Positions 21,720 through 32,144 of a stretch of 64,000 nt of DNA are shown here, in pieces; position 1 is the stretch's first letter, and each line of letters opens with the position of its first letter. Source of the stretch: Rheum nobile (Eukaryota; Streptophyta; Magnoliopsida; Caryophyllales; Polygonaceae); assembly GCA_027886185.1 (NCBI GenBank), contig WOAB01000103.1, positions 1,860,001 to 1,924,000 of the forward strand. Reading direction: 5' to 3'. The translations under genes and the position numbers were made by a program. The notes below the pieces were generated by a model. It worked only from the letters and a program-made list of their open reading frames with translations, was not told the DNA's origin and did not search any database.

Positions 21720-22079
21720 TTCGAATCTCGTAAGTCGTTCCAACTCTTCTTTCAATCACTCCTTCGCTTCCGTAAATCCATTCCTGCATCAAAAAAAAAC
21801 AAAAACGGCGAACCGTTCTACCCAGATTTCGTCAATTTTTTTTCTTCCTTTCCGCAATTTTCTTCCATATTCCTGTAGATCATCTCGATACGAGTCCGGA
21901 AATATAAAATTCGCCCAAAACGGACACCGTTTGACCCATCAAAAGGCCAAATTACGCACCCTTCTCCGCTGCCAAAACCCTAGCCGCCGCTCCTTCGTGA
22001 AGCCCTAGTTCGGCCCCCTTTCCTTTCCTTATCCCTTACCCCACATGACCCCACTCTAGCCTATGCCCTACCCGAACCC

Positions 22080-23150
22080 ATGGCCTATCACTGGCGCTCC
22101 ACGCGACTCTACGACGACGACGAGTGGGACGACGACGAGTCCGATTCGGACCGACCCTACAACCGGTCGCACCCGGGCTGGGTTCCGCCCCCACACGACC
22201 CTGTCTTGCGAGCTCGCCATGAGCGCCTGTTGGATCGCACATTTCCTTATCGCGACCGCGCCGTGCCACGTGCGCCCCCTCCTCGGCGCCCAGTCTACGA
22301 CGTCTACCGCTCCTACGACCCACTGCCTCGGCGCCGCGTCTACGACTCCCCGCCTCGGCACCGTTGTGACCCGCCTCGGCGCAGTGCCTACGACCGCGAC
22401 CCCGACGACGGCTTCGACTACGCACCCGTGAGGCCGCAGTCGCGCCCCTGCGCACCCATGATGACGCGTAGCGTGCCCGCGCCGCGTAGGTACACACCCG
22501 TGCACGCACCCGCACCACCCGACTGGGCACTTGACACGCGCCTACCCGCGTGCCCAGTTGCACCGCAGCCCACGGATACGCACCCTGCTACACCGCCTTT
22601 TTGCGGGCCCGTTGGTGTGGCCATTGTCGCGAGTCTGACCTGCAGCGCACCCACACTCGTGCCCGTCACTGCGAGCTCGTGCTCCATCACGCCAGATATC
22701 GCTGTGGCCGTCGCTACGACCCCGTGCTCCATCGCGCCGGCCGTCGCCGTGCCTACCGTCGTGCCTAGTGCTACCCTGCCCGCAACCATACCTTCTGTTT
22801 CCGAGGCCGAGAGTGAGCCTGCCTTCGTCGTCGCTCCTGCCTCGGACCAGGGCCCGATAGTATCGACCTTGAGCGTGCCATCCAATGCCAAGCCCGCATC
22901 CGATCCACCACTGCTGATAATTGAGATGCCGAGCATCGGACTCGTACACCTCCAGGATACAACGCTCTCGTTTGTTGCAGATCACTTGTTTCCCCTAGCC
23001 CCCACCAGCTCGAAGCGAGGACGCTTCGAATCCAAGCGAGGGAGAGTGATGCGATCCTGGCTAGTCCTATACCGCCCTACAACGAGTTCTAGATGCCCTA
23101 GACCTTGGCGTCCACCTTGGAGTTACTATTATTATATATTTCTATTTTAG
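22080..23150 (+). CDS. Arg/Asp/Pro-rich protein of the non-autonomous LTR element
   Basis: A single ORF starts MAYHWRSTRLYDDDEWDDDE. Residues 1-120 alternate acidic and Arg/Tyr/Pro-rich segments (DRPYNRSHPGW, PPRRPVYDVYRSY). Residues 150-290 are rich in Ala, Pro, Thr, Val and Ser. The end, SSKRGRFESKRGRV, lies over the polypurine tract, and the frame then runs on into the 3' LTR. No gag, zinc-knuckle or enzyme motif is visible. It resembles the disordered N-terminal part of a gypsy polyprotein and could bind nucleic acid, but that is conjecture. Base composition is far more GC-rich than the surroundings. The true protein end may be earlier. Confidence 0.5.
   Translation: MAYHWRSTRLYDDDEWDDDESDSDRPYNRSHPGWVPPPHDPVLRARHERLLDRTFPYRDRAVPRAPPPRRPVYDVYRSYDPLPRRRVYDSPPRHRCDPPRRSAYDRDPDDGFDYAPVRPQSRPCAPMMTRSVPAPRRYTPVHAPAPPDWALDTRLPACPVAPQPTDTHPATPPFCGPVGVAIVASLTCSAPTLVPVTASSCSITPDIAVAVATTPCSIAPAVAVPTVVPSATLPATIPSVSEAESEPAFVVAPASDQGPIVSTLSVPSNAKPASDPPLLIIEMPSIGLVHLQDTTLSFVADHLFPLAPTSSKRGRFESKRGRVMRSWLVLYRPTTSSRCPRPWRPPWSYYYYIFLF
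23034..23046 (+). other. Polypurine tract
   Basis: AAGCGAGGGAGAG lies directly before the 3' LTR, the usual place for the plus-strand primer of reverse transcription. Confidence 0.7.
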
Positions 23151-23773
23151 TAGTTTTCCAGTTTGGCATGTTGCCATATTTAGCATTTCCTATTTTGTCT
23201 TATGCTTGATTTAGTACTTACTATTTATAGTTGTTTTTATTTCAGGCGTGTGCTCCTCTTATGCTTAAGAGGGCTGGCCCATTAGTTAGTCTGGCCCATT
23301 AGGTCAACTCTCTAGTATAAATAGGAACCATTGTATTTCATTTCAGTTTACGTCGATTTAGAACTTTGTTTTCCAGTCGAGTAATCTCTTGTAAACCCGG
23401 GCCCTGACGTCATCAATCATTGTGTTCCTAGTCGAACTATCCTGGCGCATCGATCCCGTTAACGCGTTCCTAGTCGAACTATCCTGGCGCGTTAACTCGG
23501 TTACCCATTCTATCCAAACACAAACCCTAACCCTAATCCCCCATACTTCCTCACGGCAGCCTCCACCCTTCGTACCCTAGGGCTACCACCGAACATCAAC
23601 CACCACAAGATCGTCTTCCGCCGCGCCTCCTCCGATCATCACCACAGTCCACCGCTGTCCACAGTCCACCAACACCATCTCCATTCCCTTCCGACGAGTT
23701 GGTTCGCCCCAATACGCATTCAACCGGTCCTTGACATCGAATCGTGGTCTTTCCATTGGACAAGGTCACATCA
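23047..23773 (+). repeat. 3' LTR of the non-autonomous element
   Basis: Same length as the 5' LTR, with about ten substitutions and no indel noticed. The TATA copy is at 23316 and the CGGAG duplication follows at 23774. Confidence 0.92.
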
Positions 23774-24269
23774 CGGAGTCTAGCAAATTTTGATAATGGC
23801 GGTATAATCCCTCCTAATTTTTCAGAAGGGTTTTGAATTTCGTTTAGATCTCCCATAATAATACATGGAAGAGAACGATTTTTAATGTAGGAGATAAATT
23901 CGTTCCAGAACACATTTTTTGCAGATTCATTTGGGAGAGCGTAAGTAAGGATTAGCATAAGTTTTTTATTCATGAGCAGGTTTGTATACTTAATACTACT
24001 AAATCTTGTTTCAATTTGTTCAATTTCAAGGATTTCGTTTGTAAGTTGGTAGGTCTTTCACATTACGCAAATGCCTCCTGCAAAACCAGTAGCAGGGACA
24101 CAGTAGAATTGATCAAACCCTGCTTTTTTCCAATCTTTTTCATTTGGTTCTTTGTTTGTTCTTGTTTCAAAAAGTGCAAGAAGTTGTATTCGTTCAATTT
24201 TGCAGAAAGACTCAACATCCATCCAAAAGGTTTTCTTTCCGATTTTGCGACAATTCCAGGTTGTGATCT

Positions 24270-25496
24270 TCATAAAAACCTATCTGTGTTGTTGCCCCAT
24301 ATCCTAAGACATTTAGGGGTCTTATTGTCGTTTCTATTTTCGTTTTTATTTATTATTTTACCCATAGTCATGAGAGAATTCAGAGGACTAGGCATTTTGT
24401 TCATAAGAAGTTTGTGTGTTCTATTGTTCTTTATTGGGGATTCCCATTGATGTAAGGCAAACCTAGCACCTAGGAATTCAGTATAATGAGAAATGGGTAC
24501 ACAGGATTGTGTCGTTTTGACATATAACAGTTTTTTCATAGTTTGGATTACCAAAGAAATATTCATAGATTCGTTTTCAAATATAGGTTTTTCATGATTC
24601 CAGGTACTATATAACCTGCAAGAGAGTATAAGAAACCTGAAAAGAGAATCAAGTTTGTAGTTACTCCTCATAAGAGATAAGCGGGTATACATCCACTGGG
24701 ATTTCAAAGATGAAATCCAAACATAGAGTGCCACATAAGTAGTGCTCATATTGTTCATAATTATATTGTTCTTGGAGTAATAGTTTGTTCTATTGTTTGC
24801 TTTTCTCAAGCGGGATTGTTCAGTGGGTTTGTGGGGGTTACCCATCCCAGATATTGGAACAGCAGGAGGAACATCAACACATGAAGAGTTCCAATGCCAA
24901 GTTTCATAGAGTCGAGAGGACAGTAAGTAAAAATTAGAAATTTCAGATCTGTAAATCAAGCGAGCAGGATCATACAAATGAAAAACAAAACTGAAATTAC
25001 CAATACTAATGGCTTTCTCAACCATACTGGTATTGAAATCATACAAATGGCACCTGTCATAGAGTGAATAATATTGAGAAAGGGTATAAGGGTTCAGATG
25101 GTGTTGTTTCCTTTTTGGTAATAGTCTTTCTTTGCTCTTGAGTATACTCTCTTGAATTTGATCTTCAGTATTACCATCCAAAGCAGTTCCAGAGCTCCAA
25201 AACCCTAAAAACTGTAAGAAATAAATCAAGACCCACACCAAGTGAGTAATAAGTTCAGTAGTTTTTATACATTTCCAGTGCACTACATCAGTAGCATAAA
25301 CTTTTCCACTAGTTTCAACCTTAAGCAATAAGTAGTTCATATTTCCAGTTATAACATAGTTAGGGATAGGGATCGACCACCAGTAAAAGATATTAAGGGG
25401 GTAGGTTGTCAAACTTGGTTTGGTTCCTATAGGATAACAATTTCCTGGTGTAATGGCTTGGGAGCCACTTCCAGATTTCAAGGGCATATTGTTCAA
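24270..25496 (-). CDS. LINE ORF1-position protein, 408 residues, unrecognised
   Basis: The ORF starts MNNMPLKSGSGSQ and ends NNTDRFL with TGA overlapping the ORF2 ATG as ATGA. Plant LINE ORF1 proteins normally carry an RNA-binding domain and a CCHC knuckle; neither is visible. The composition is rich in Asn, Tyr, Leu and Ser, with aromatic hydrophobic stretches such as VLIYFLQFLGFW. It lies exactly between the LINE leader and ORF2 inside the target duplications, so it belongs to the element. It may be a decayed ORF1, captured sequence, or a chance frame in an untranslated leader. Confidence 0.4.
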   Translation of the reverse strand: MNNMPLKSGSGSQAITPGNCYPIGTKPSLTTYPLNIFYWWSIPIPNYVITGNMNYLLLKVETSGKVYATDVVHWKCIKTTELITHLVWVLIYFLQFLGFWSSGTALDGNTEDQIQESILKSKERLLPKRKQHHLNPYTLSQYYSLYDRCHLYDFNTSMVEKAISIGNFSFVFHLYDPARLIYRSEISNFYLLSSRLYETWHWNSSCVDVPPAVPISGMGNPHKPTEQSRLRKANNRTNYYSKNNIIMNNMSTTYVALYVWISSLKSQWMYTRLSLMRSNYKLDSLFRFLILSCRLYSTWNHEKPIFENESMNISLVIQTMKKLLYVKTTQSCVPISHYTEFLGARFALHQWESPIKNNRTHKLLMNKMPSPLNSLMTMGKIINKNENRNDNKTPKCLRIWGNNTDRFL

Positions 25497-25502
25497 GTGG
25501 TC

Positions 25503-26556
25503 CTAGAATTTGTAATTCATACCCATGAGCTCAGGCCACTTCAAGAAGCAGTGAGTATGTGGTATGAGAAACCTTTCCCAAAATCGTTTGTTCAAATAAC
25601 AGAGTTTCAAATTGTTTGTTTTATGCATCCAGTAAAGGGGATCTGCAGTATTGGTTTTCACCACAACATGAGGGTTCACCTCAAAAGAATTCTTAGAGGT
25701 AAGAGCCAATAGATAGAGACTGTGAGTCTTAAGGCAGATTTGAGTGTTCACCTCAGAGGAATCCAAGAAGGATTTGTTCAAAGTATGAGGGTTAACCTCA
25801 TTATTGTTGTAGGATTTTTTTATCAGTAGCATAAGTGGTAGGAATACCACTAGCCAGACAAACCACATACACAACAAGGAGCAACCAAAGGAAACACCAG
25901 CATAATGTAGTAGTAAGCCCAGTGCACACGAGTATCAACAGAGCAACAGAAACGGGGTTCATAGATTCAGTGGTCACATTTGAAGAATCGAAAGCAACAA
26001 CAAAAGGAACGAAAACAGAAGCAAACAAAAAGGAGAAAAACACAACTAAGACAGGAAGCGAGAGAAAGGAAGCAAAAAGAAGCAAAAAGAGAGAAGGGTC
26101 AGAACACAACAACCTGGGAAACCTGGAAACAACAGACGCCTCGACGATCGCAGTCCAACCCTCCATCAACCCCGGATCCCAGACCGGCTCCTGGAAACGA
26201 CCTCTGTCGACCCACTGAGAGGAGATCTGGGGCGACGAAATTCTCAGAGAAGGAAACGGAAGCAGGAGCCAGGAAGCGACCACACAGAAGCGAGGAGAAG
26301 CGCCCCAACTTCGCCGGATCTGGGGGCGGATCTTGGGCCTCTCGGCACTAGGGTTTGTAGCCGGAGACGCAGCTTCGGGTTCACCATTGCCATCACCGGC
26401 GAATTTGGGGAAGATGTTATTCGGTTCAGAGGCATCAGAGTGCATGTTCAGATGGTGAGGTTTGGTTGGAGCGGCGGCTAGGCCATGGTTGGCGGCGACG
26501 ACCGAGTTGAAGCTAGGGTTTCTCTGGTTTCTTGAGAGCGTTTTCTCTTTCTTCAT
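25503..26556 (-). other. LINE 5' leader with two overlapping hydrophobic ORFs
   Basis: A 251-residue ORF (26556-25801) starts MKKEKTLSRNQRNPSFNS. It has a Pro/Ala-rich head, then hydrophobic runs (LLLLFASFLSLPVLVVFF, WCFLWLLLVVYVV). A 124-residue ORF in another frame (25877-25503) starts with a membrane-like MLCMWFVWLVVFLPLMLL, followed by repeats of the form EVNPH and EVNTQ. If frames were shifted they would join the 408-residue ORF. Long pyrimidine tracts on this strand can also give Leu/Phe-rich frames by chance, so coding is uncertain. Confidence 0.35.
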
Positions 26557-26590
26557 TTTTTCTTTGAAGTGTCAGTACTTATTAACTTTT

Positions 26591-28019
26591 GGTTCCGGCT
26601 TGCACTAGTATAAATGCTTAGTTCAATATAAAAGTGTAATTTTAAGAGGCGAGATCAAATGCGGATCTCTCTTACAGTGAAAACTGCGGACGGTTTTCGA
26701 CCGTTAGATCGTGTCCATCGTAAGGTTATAAGACAATCCGCGCATGAAGGGTCTTTCAGTGAGTTGGGGGTATTTTCGGCATTTCTGCCATGATACCGTT
26801 CTCCCCCAAATGCTTCTTTAATTTAATGAATCGATATTCCCTTTTGATTCTTCTATGTGACTATGTCGATGCGGAAGCTTAGAATTGCTCTTCCCCAACA
26901 TGCTCTCGTCTCTTTCACACAATTCCTTATAGGAAGATCAATTTAGGGGTTTTTCTGTTATGGTCGAGATTAATATCGATCCTTTGACGTACACCGTTTC
27001 ACCTCTCAGTCGCCATCTCCGCCACCGGTTCAGATGTTGGTGTCGTCCACGGCGGATTCCGGCTGCCAACACCGCAACATTTGGTGGTGTCCGGTGGGAA
27101 GGAGGATCTAGGTCCTCGTGCTATGCTTGAAGATATTTTGAAGTGGCTTAGGATTCCTAAATCTTCCACTGAGTAAGACTTAGATTGAGTTTCCACTAGA
27201 TAATCTAGTTGATTGGGTCTATCAACCATTTAGGATTTGCAATTTGTTGTAAACTGTTAGAAAGTTGAATTGGGAGAAAAATTGATCGAATCCGCCATTG
27301 TTGTGATTTAGATTGATCGAATATTTGGGGGCGAGGTTCGTAGATCCAGGAAACTGCTAAGTTTGAAATGCTTTGTCTCTTTTTTCTCTCTTGTCCTGTG
27401 TGTGGAGCGTTTCTGTTTGGGTCAGTATTGAAGTTGTTGTATAGGTATTTGACTTGCACTTAATGTGTTTGTAGAAATGCTTGTTTTTGAATACTTGTTT
27501 GATGTCTGATAAATCTGTCTTTGGTTGCAGGTTGATGATGATAAAATCATTATTCCTTGGAATTCACGGATTGAAGTGAACCAGTCTGGTCTTTTGATGG
27601 AAACTATAATTGATATTACCCCTCGTGATCCAATCCCATTGCCCTCGATTGGGCCTCTTTGATCCTGAATGTGAGGAAGAAGGTTTAATTGTGTGTGATA
27701 GGCAAAAGATTAAGGGGTACCAAGGTGTGAGTCTAGATGCACTAGTTGGAATATGTACCCGACTTGGACATGAGATGGAAGATATTGGTGTTTCCAACGG
27801 TTATTCGTTGCCCAACGAGTTGCAGCTGTGATTGAGGAAGCAAGGCCCCTGCTGACAAAGGTCTGATGTTATCCATATCCAGTTTCAATGTTTTGATATG
27901 CCCTCTGTTGATTACTATTGGTATAATTGGTAAGTACAATACCCAGATGTTCCCATGCCCTGGTCTTGAATCTTGATGACTATCATTGCCTAGGTTTCTG
28001 ATGTTTTTTGAATTATAGT
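26591..28019 (+). pseudogene. Degenerate gene relic, family not recognised
   Basis: From 27530, after TTGCAG, the frame reads DDDKIIIPWNSRIEVNQSG and MLETII-like sequence up to IPLPSIGPL. It is then shifted to FDPECEEEGLIVCDRQ and GVSLDALVGICTRLGHEMED, ending near 27830. One frameshift separates two readings that look protein-like. A possible 3' splice site (TTGGTTGCAG) precedes them. I do not recognise the family. The remainder (26591-27500) shows no coding. Confidence 0.4.
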
Positions 28020-28034
28020 TCATCTCTTTGACAG

Positions 28035-28630
28035 GCTTAGGTGCTTCCCAAGAGATCACATTGGTGAAGAAAGTTCAGTATGCCGGATCCTTGGTAGAAG
28101 CGGCATGGCCACTTGGAAGTGCGATTGAAGTGATCCTCCTGCTAGTTTTAGACTCCATGTGGCAACCTAATATGTCCCAGGATGAGATTGGCATTCCTGA
28201 GCTTGTGGGTGGGCGAAAGTTGATGCTAACTTGCAGGATGAACACGGTATGTAGTAGGACATCAAAGTATGAGATACAAGCTCTATCTAGTGTGGATGAG
28301 GCGTGAGAGCTATTCAAGATTGAGATGGGTTCTTCCCTTCCACACTACTTGGAGGAGGAGACTGCAAGCAACATAAAGAGAGCTTCATTAGCTGAACTAG
28401 ATGGCCTTCCATTGGCAATTAGCAAGTCATCACATATACTGGGCAATAAACAGGAACAACAGAACCCTGCTGAGTTAAACCGTGCGTGGAGGAAAGAGTT
28501 GGCTGGCTTTGTTAAGAAACCATTCTGCTACGTGGAATGTAAGGGCTTCAAAGATAGTTACGAAGATCTGGAGGAGGCAATCAAACCATGTGTTGACATT
28601 GCTATTTTAAGTCCTTTCTTAATGGTCTAG
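28035..28630 (+). pseudogene. NB-ARC resistance-gene fragment
   Basis: The frame reads VLLLVLDSMWQPNMSQDEIG (kinase-2 LLVLDxxW), GGRKLMLTCRMNTVCS (the RNBS-B position), a stop at 28304, ELFKIEMGSSLPHYLEEE, and LDGLPLAISKSSHIL (the GLPLAI motif). This is the middle of an NB-ARC domain as in CC-NBS-LRR immune receptors of the RPS2/RPS5 type. No P-loop GGVGKT and no leucine-rich repeats are present. One stop and the missing ends show it is a relic. These receptors detect pathogen effectors in the cytosol; this piece cannot. Confidence 0.8.
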
Positions 28631-29047
28631 TTGTAGTAATATACTAGTTTGCAGGGGGTGACTTGAGAGGTGCTTAGGGAGTCTGGATTATGTAACATGT
28701 TATTCTCCCTAGTCAGTGTATATGTTATCTTGCTTATTAAATAATAAGCAGTAAAGTTGTGGGTTAGTTTGTAATTGAAATCTGAAGTAAATCCTACTCC
28801 GTAGTTGGTATCATCCATGCTAATACTCACCGTTTGAGTTTGTACCATCCAACTTATAACTCATTAAACAAGTTATTTGTCCTGAAAAAGTAGAGCAACA
28901 CCAATTCTCAAGCCATGTAAGCTTTAATTAAAGGCATGACTGAAATTTCTCCATCTCATAAATATAGACATTGCTCATTTATAGAACATGAAATGCTTAG
29001 CAGGAGCTAAAAGGAGTGAAGTTCCAAGTTTGTACCATTTGATTCGT
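28631..29047. other. Non-coding spacer
   Basis: Nothing recognised between the NBS relic and the tandem array. Confidence 0.4.
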
Positions 29048-32000
29048 CAACCTACAATCATGAACCTTCAAGTGAAAACTCATGAACCTTCAAGTGAAAC
29101 TCATAAATATTAAGAAAAATCTCATGAACTTGTAAGACAACTCATGAACCCACAAGTGCAAACTCATGAACCTACAAGTGAAAATAGATGAACCTGTAAA
29201 TACAAACTCGTGAACCGACAAGTTAAAATTCATGAACCTACAAGTGAAAACATATGAACTTGCAAATAAAAACTCGTGAACTTACAAGTTAAAATTCATG
29301 ACCTTGTGGCAAAAATCTCATGATCTTGTGGGAAAATTTTCATTACCAAGTTCATGAATTTTATAATGCAGGTTCATGAGTTTACACTTGCAGGTTCATG
29401 AGTTTACACTTGTAGGTTCATTAATTTTTTCTTGCAGGTTCATTAATTTTTTTTTGCATGTTCATGAATTTTATCTTCTAAGTTTATGAGTTTATTAGGT
29501 TCATGAATTTTATATTGCAGGTTCATGAGTTTACACTTGCAGGTTCATGCGTTTACACTTGTAGGTTCAAGAGTTTTTTCTTGCAGGTTCATTAACTTTT
29601 TGTGCATGTTCATGATTTTTATCTTGTAAGTTTATGAGTTTATCAGGTTCATGAATTTTATATTGCAGGTTCATGAGTTTACACTTGCAGGTTCATGCGT
29701 TTACACTTGTAGGTTCAAGAATTTTTTCTTGCAGGTTCATTAACTTTTTTTGCATGTTCATGATTTTTATCTTGTAAGTTTATGAGTTTATCAGGTTCAT
29801 GAATTTTATATTGCAGGTTCATGAGTTTACACTTACAGGTTCATGAGTTTACACTTGTAGGTTCAAGAATTTTTTCTTGCAGGTTCATTAATTTTTTTTG
29901 CATGTTCATGAATTTTATCTTGTAAGTTTATGAGTTTATCAGGTTCATGAATTTTATATTGCAGGTTCATGAGTTTACACTTACAGGTTCATGAGTTTAC
30001 ACTTGTAGGTTCAAGAGTTTTTTTCTTGCAGGTTCATTAATTTTTTTTTCATGTTCATGAATTTTATCTTGTAAGTTTACGAGTTTATCAGGTTCATGAA
30101 TTTTATATTGCAGGTTCATGAGTTTACATTTGCAGGTTCATGAGTTTACACTTGTAGGTTCATTAATATTTTTTGCATGTTCATGAATTTTATCTTGTAA
30201 GTTTACGAGTTTATCAGGTTCATGAATTTTATATTACAGGTTCATGAGTTTACACTTGCAAGTTTATGCGTTTACACTTGCAGGTTCATGCGTTTACACT
30301 TGTAGGTTCAAGAGTTTTTTCTTGCAGGTTCATTAACTTTTTTTACATGTTCATGATTTTTATCTTGTAAGTTTATGAGTTTATCAGGTTCATGAATTTT
30401 ATATTGCAGGTTCATGAGTTTACACTTACAGGTTCATGAGTTTACACTTGTAGGTTCAAGAGTTTTTTCTTACAGGTTCATTAATTTTTTTTGCATGTTC
30501 ATGAATTTTATCTTGTAAGTTTATGAGTTTATCAGGTTCATGAATTTTATATTGCAGGTTCATGAGTTTACACTTGCAGGTTCATGCGTTTACACTTGTA
30601 GGTTCAAGAGTTTTTTCTTGCAGGTTCATTAACTTTTTGTGCATGTTCATGATTTTTATCTTGTAAGTTTATGAGTTTATCAGGTTCATGAATTTTATAT
30701 TACAGGTTCATGAGTTTACACTTACAGGTTCATGAGTTTACACTTACAGGTTCATGAGTTTTTTCTTGCAGGTTCATTAATTTTTTTTTGCATGTTCATG
30801 AATTTTATCTTCTAAGTTTATGAGTTTATCAGGTTCATGAATTTTATATTGCAGGTTCATGAGTTTACACTTACAGGTTCATGAGTTTACACTTGTAGGT
30901 TCAAGAGTTTTTTCTTGCAAGTTCATTATTTTTTTTTGCATGTTCATGAATTTTATCTTGTAAGTTTACGAGTTTATCAGGTTCATGAATTTTATATTGC
31001 ATGTTCATGAGTTTACACTTGCAGGTTCATGAGATTACACTTGTAGGTTCATTAATATTTTTTGCATGTTCATGAATTTTATCTTGTAAGTTTACGAGTT
31101 TATCAGGTTCATGAGTTTACACTTACAGGTTCATGAGTTTACACTTACAGGTTCATGCGTTTACACTTGCAGGTTCATGCGTTTACACTTGTAGGTTCAA
31201 TAGTTTTTTCTTGCAAGTTCATTAACTTTTTTTGCATGTTCATGATTTTTATCTTGTAAGTTTATGAGTTTATGAGTTTATCAAGTTCATGAATTTTATA
31301 TTGCAGGGTCATGAGTTTATACTTGCAGGTTCATGAGTTTATAATTGCAGCTTCATGCGTTTACACTTGTAGGTTCATTAATTTTTTCTTACAGGTTCAT
31401 TAACTTTTTTTGCATGTTTATGATTTTTATCTTATAAGTTTATGAGTTTATCAGGTTCATGAATTTTATATTGCAGGTTAATGAGTTTACACTTGCAGGT
31501 TCATGCGTTTACACTTGTAGGTTCAAGAGTTTACACTTGTAGGTTCATTAATATTTTTTGCATGTTCATGAATTTTATCTTGTAAGTTTACGAGTTTATC
31601 AGGTTCATGAATTTTATATTACAGGTTCATGAGTTTACACTTGTAGGTTCATGCGTTTACACTTGTAGGTTCATGCGTTTACACTTGTAGGTTCAAGAGT
31701 TTTTTCTTGCAGGTTCATTAACTTTTTTTGCATGTTCATGATTTTTATCTTGTAAGTTTATGAGTTTATCAGGTTCATGAATTTTATATTGCAGGTTCAT
31801 GATTTACACTTGCAGGTTTATGAGTTTACACTTGCAGGTTCATGCGTTTACACTTGTAGGTTTAAGAGTTTTTTCTTGCAGGTTCATTAACTTTTTTTGC
31901 ATGTTCATGATTTTTATCTTATAAGTTTATGAGTTTATCAGGTTCATGAATTTTATATTGCAGGTTCATGAGTTTACACTTGCAGGTTCATCCGTTTACA

Positions 32001-32144
32001 CTTGTAGGTTCAATAGTTTTTTCTTGTAGGTTCATTAACTTTTTTTGCATATTCATGATTTTTATCTTGTAAGTTTATAAGTTTATCTGGTTTATGAATT
32101 TTATATTACAGGTTCATGAGTTTACACTTACAGATTCATGCGTA
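29048..32144. repeat. Hierarchical tandem array, 148-bp unit of ~21-bp monomers
   Basis: About 20 tandem units spaced 148-149 bp apart: TATCAGGTTCATGAATTTTA occurs at 29641, 29789, 29937, 30086, 30382, 30530, 30678 and 30827. Each unit holds seven ~21-bp monomers of the type GGTTCATGAGTTTACACTTG. Monomer gain or loss gives spacings of 126 and 170 bp around 30212. The first 270 bp (29048-29320) carry the same monomers in the opposite orientation (CATGAACCTACAAGTGAAAA). Orientation flips at about 29340. No coding and no known satellite family recalled. Confidence 0.95.

Larger units (their letters stand above)
20978..23773 (+). mobile_element. Intact non-autonomous LTR retrotransposon, 2.8 kb
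   Basis: Two LTRs of 727 bp (20978-21704 and 23047-23773) flank 1.34 kb of GC-rich internal DNA and are bounded by a CGGAG duplication. They start TGATGCGATCC and end TCACATCA. By eye they differ at about ten sites, mostly C/T and G/A changes. The interior has a primer site, one 300-plus residue ORF and a polypurine tract, but no protease, RT or integrase. It must rely on enzymes of another element, probably a Ty3/gypsy partner. It sits inside the LINE ORF2 and is therefore younger than that LINE. Confidence 0.93.
17351..24273 (-). pseudogene. LINE ORF2 of copy 2: endonuclease, RT, zinc finger, RNase H
   Basis: The ATG at 24273 opens MKITTWNCRKIGKK. The endonuclease runs to 23779, is split by the LTR element, and resumes at 20972 with NSYTWRKN and SSDHCPISIE. 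RT follows (20170-18950) with YRPISLCSTIYKII, LDMEKAYDRIEC, and FAVDIVIF at about 19370-19395 where copy 1 has YADD. A zinc-binding linker (18880-18150) includes WIWKMNTYPKVKNFVWK and CIRCNAQLEDLNHLLFQC. The last ORF (18145-17351) is an RNase H fold with INTDGSTKTNGES, LKTETLAVRNAL and LECDNLTIV. Stops and frameshifts lie between the pieces (near 24060, 20150, 19500, 19300, 18950, 18640 and 18220). Confidence 0.9.
17299..26576 (-). mobile_element. Full-length LINE, copy 2, with 14-bp target duplication
   Basis: Both ends carry ACTTATTAACTTTT (17285-17298 and 26577-26590), a good LINE target-site duplication. The 3' end on the minus strand finishes in an A run at about 17299-17305. From 5' to 3' it holds a leader and ORF1-like region (26556-24270), ORF2 (24273-17351) and a short 3' UTR. 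A separate LTR element (20978-23773) is inserted in ORF2. Without it the LINE is about 6.5 kb, a full-length size for plant L1 elements. ORF2 has several frameshifts and a changed RT catalytic box, so it cannot mobilise itself. Confidence 0.9.

Noticed and set aside
22036..22985. Several long minus-strand ORFs rich in Arg and Gly
   Set aside because: GC-rich antisense shadows of the plus-strand ORF of the LTR element.
26999..27229. Small minus-strand ORFs near 27.0-27.5 kb
   Set aside because: No family resemblance, and weak plus-strand gene-like readings lie nearby.
29048..32144. CRISPR-like array
   Set aside because: Units are contiguous degenerate monomers without unique spacers, in a plant genome.
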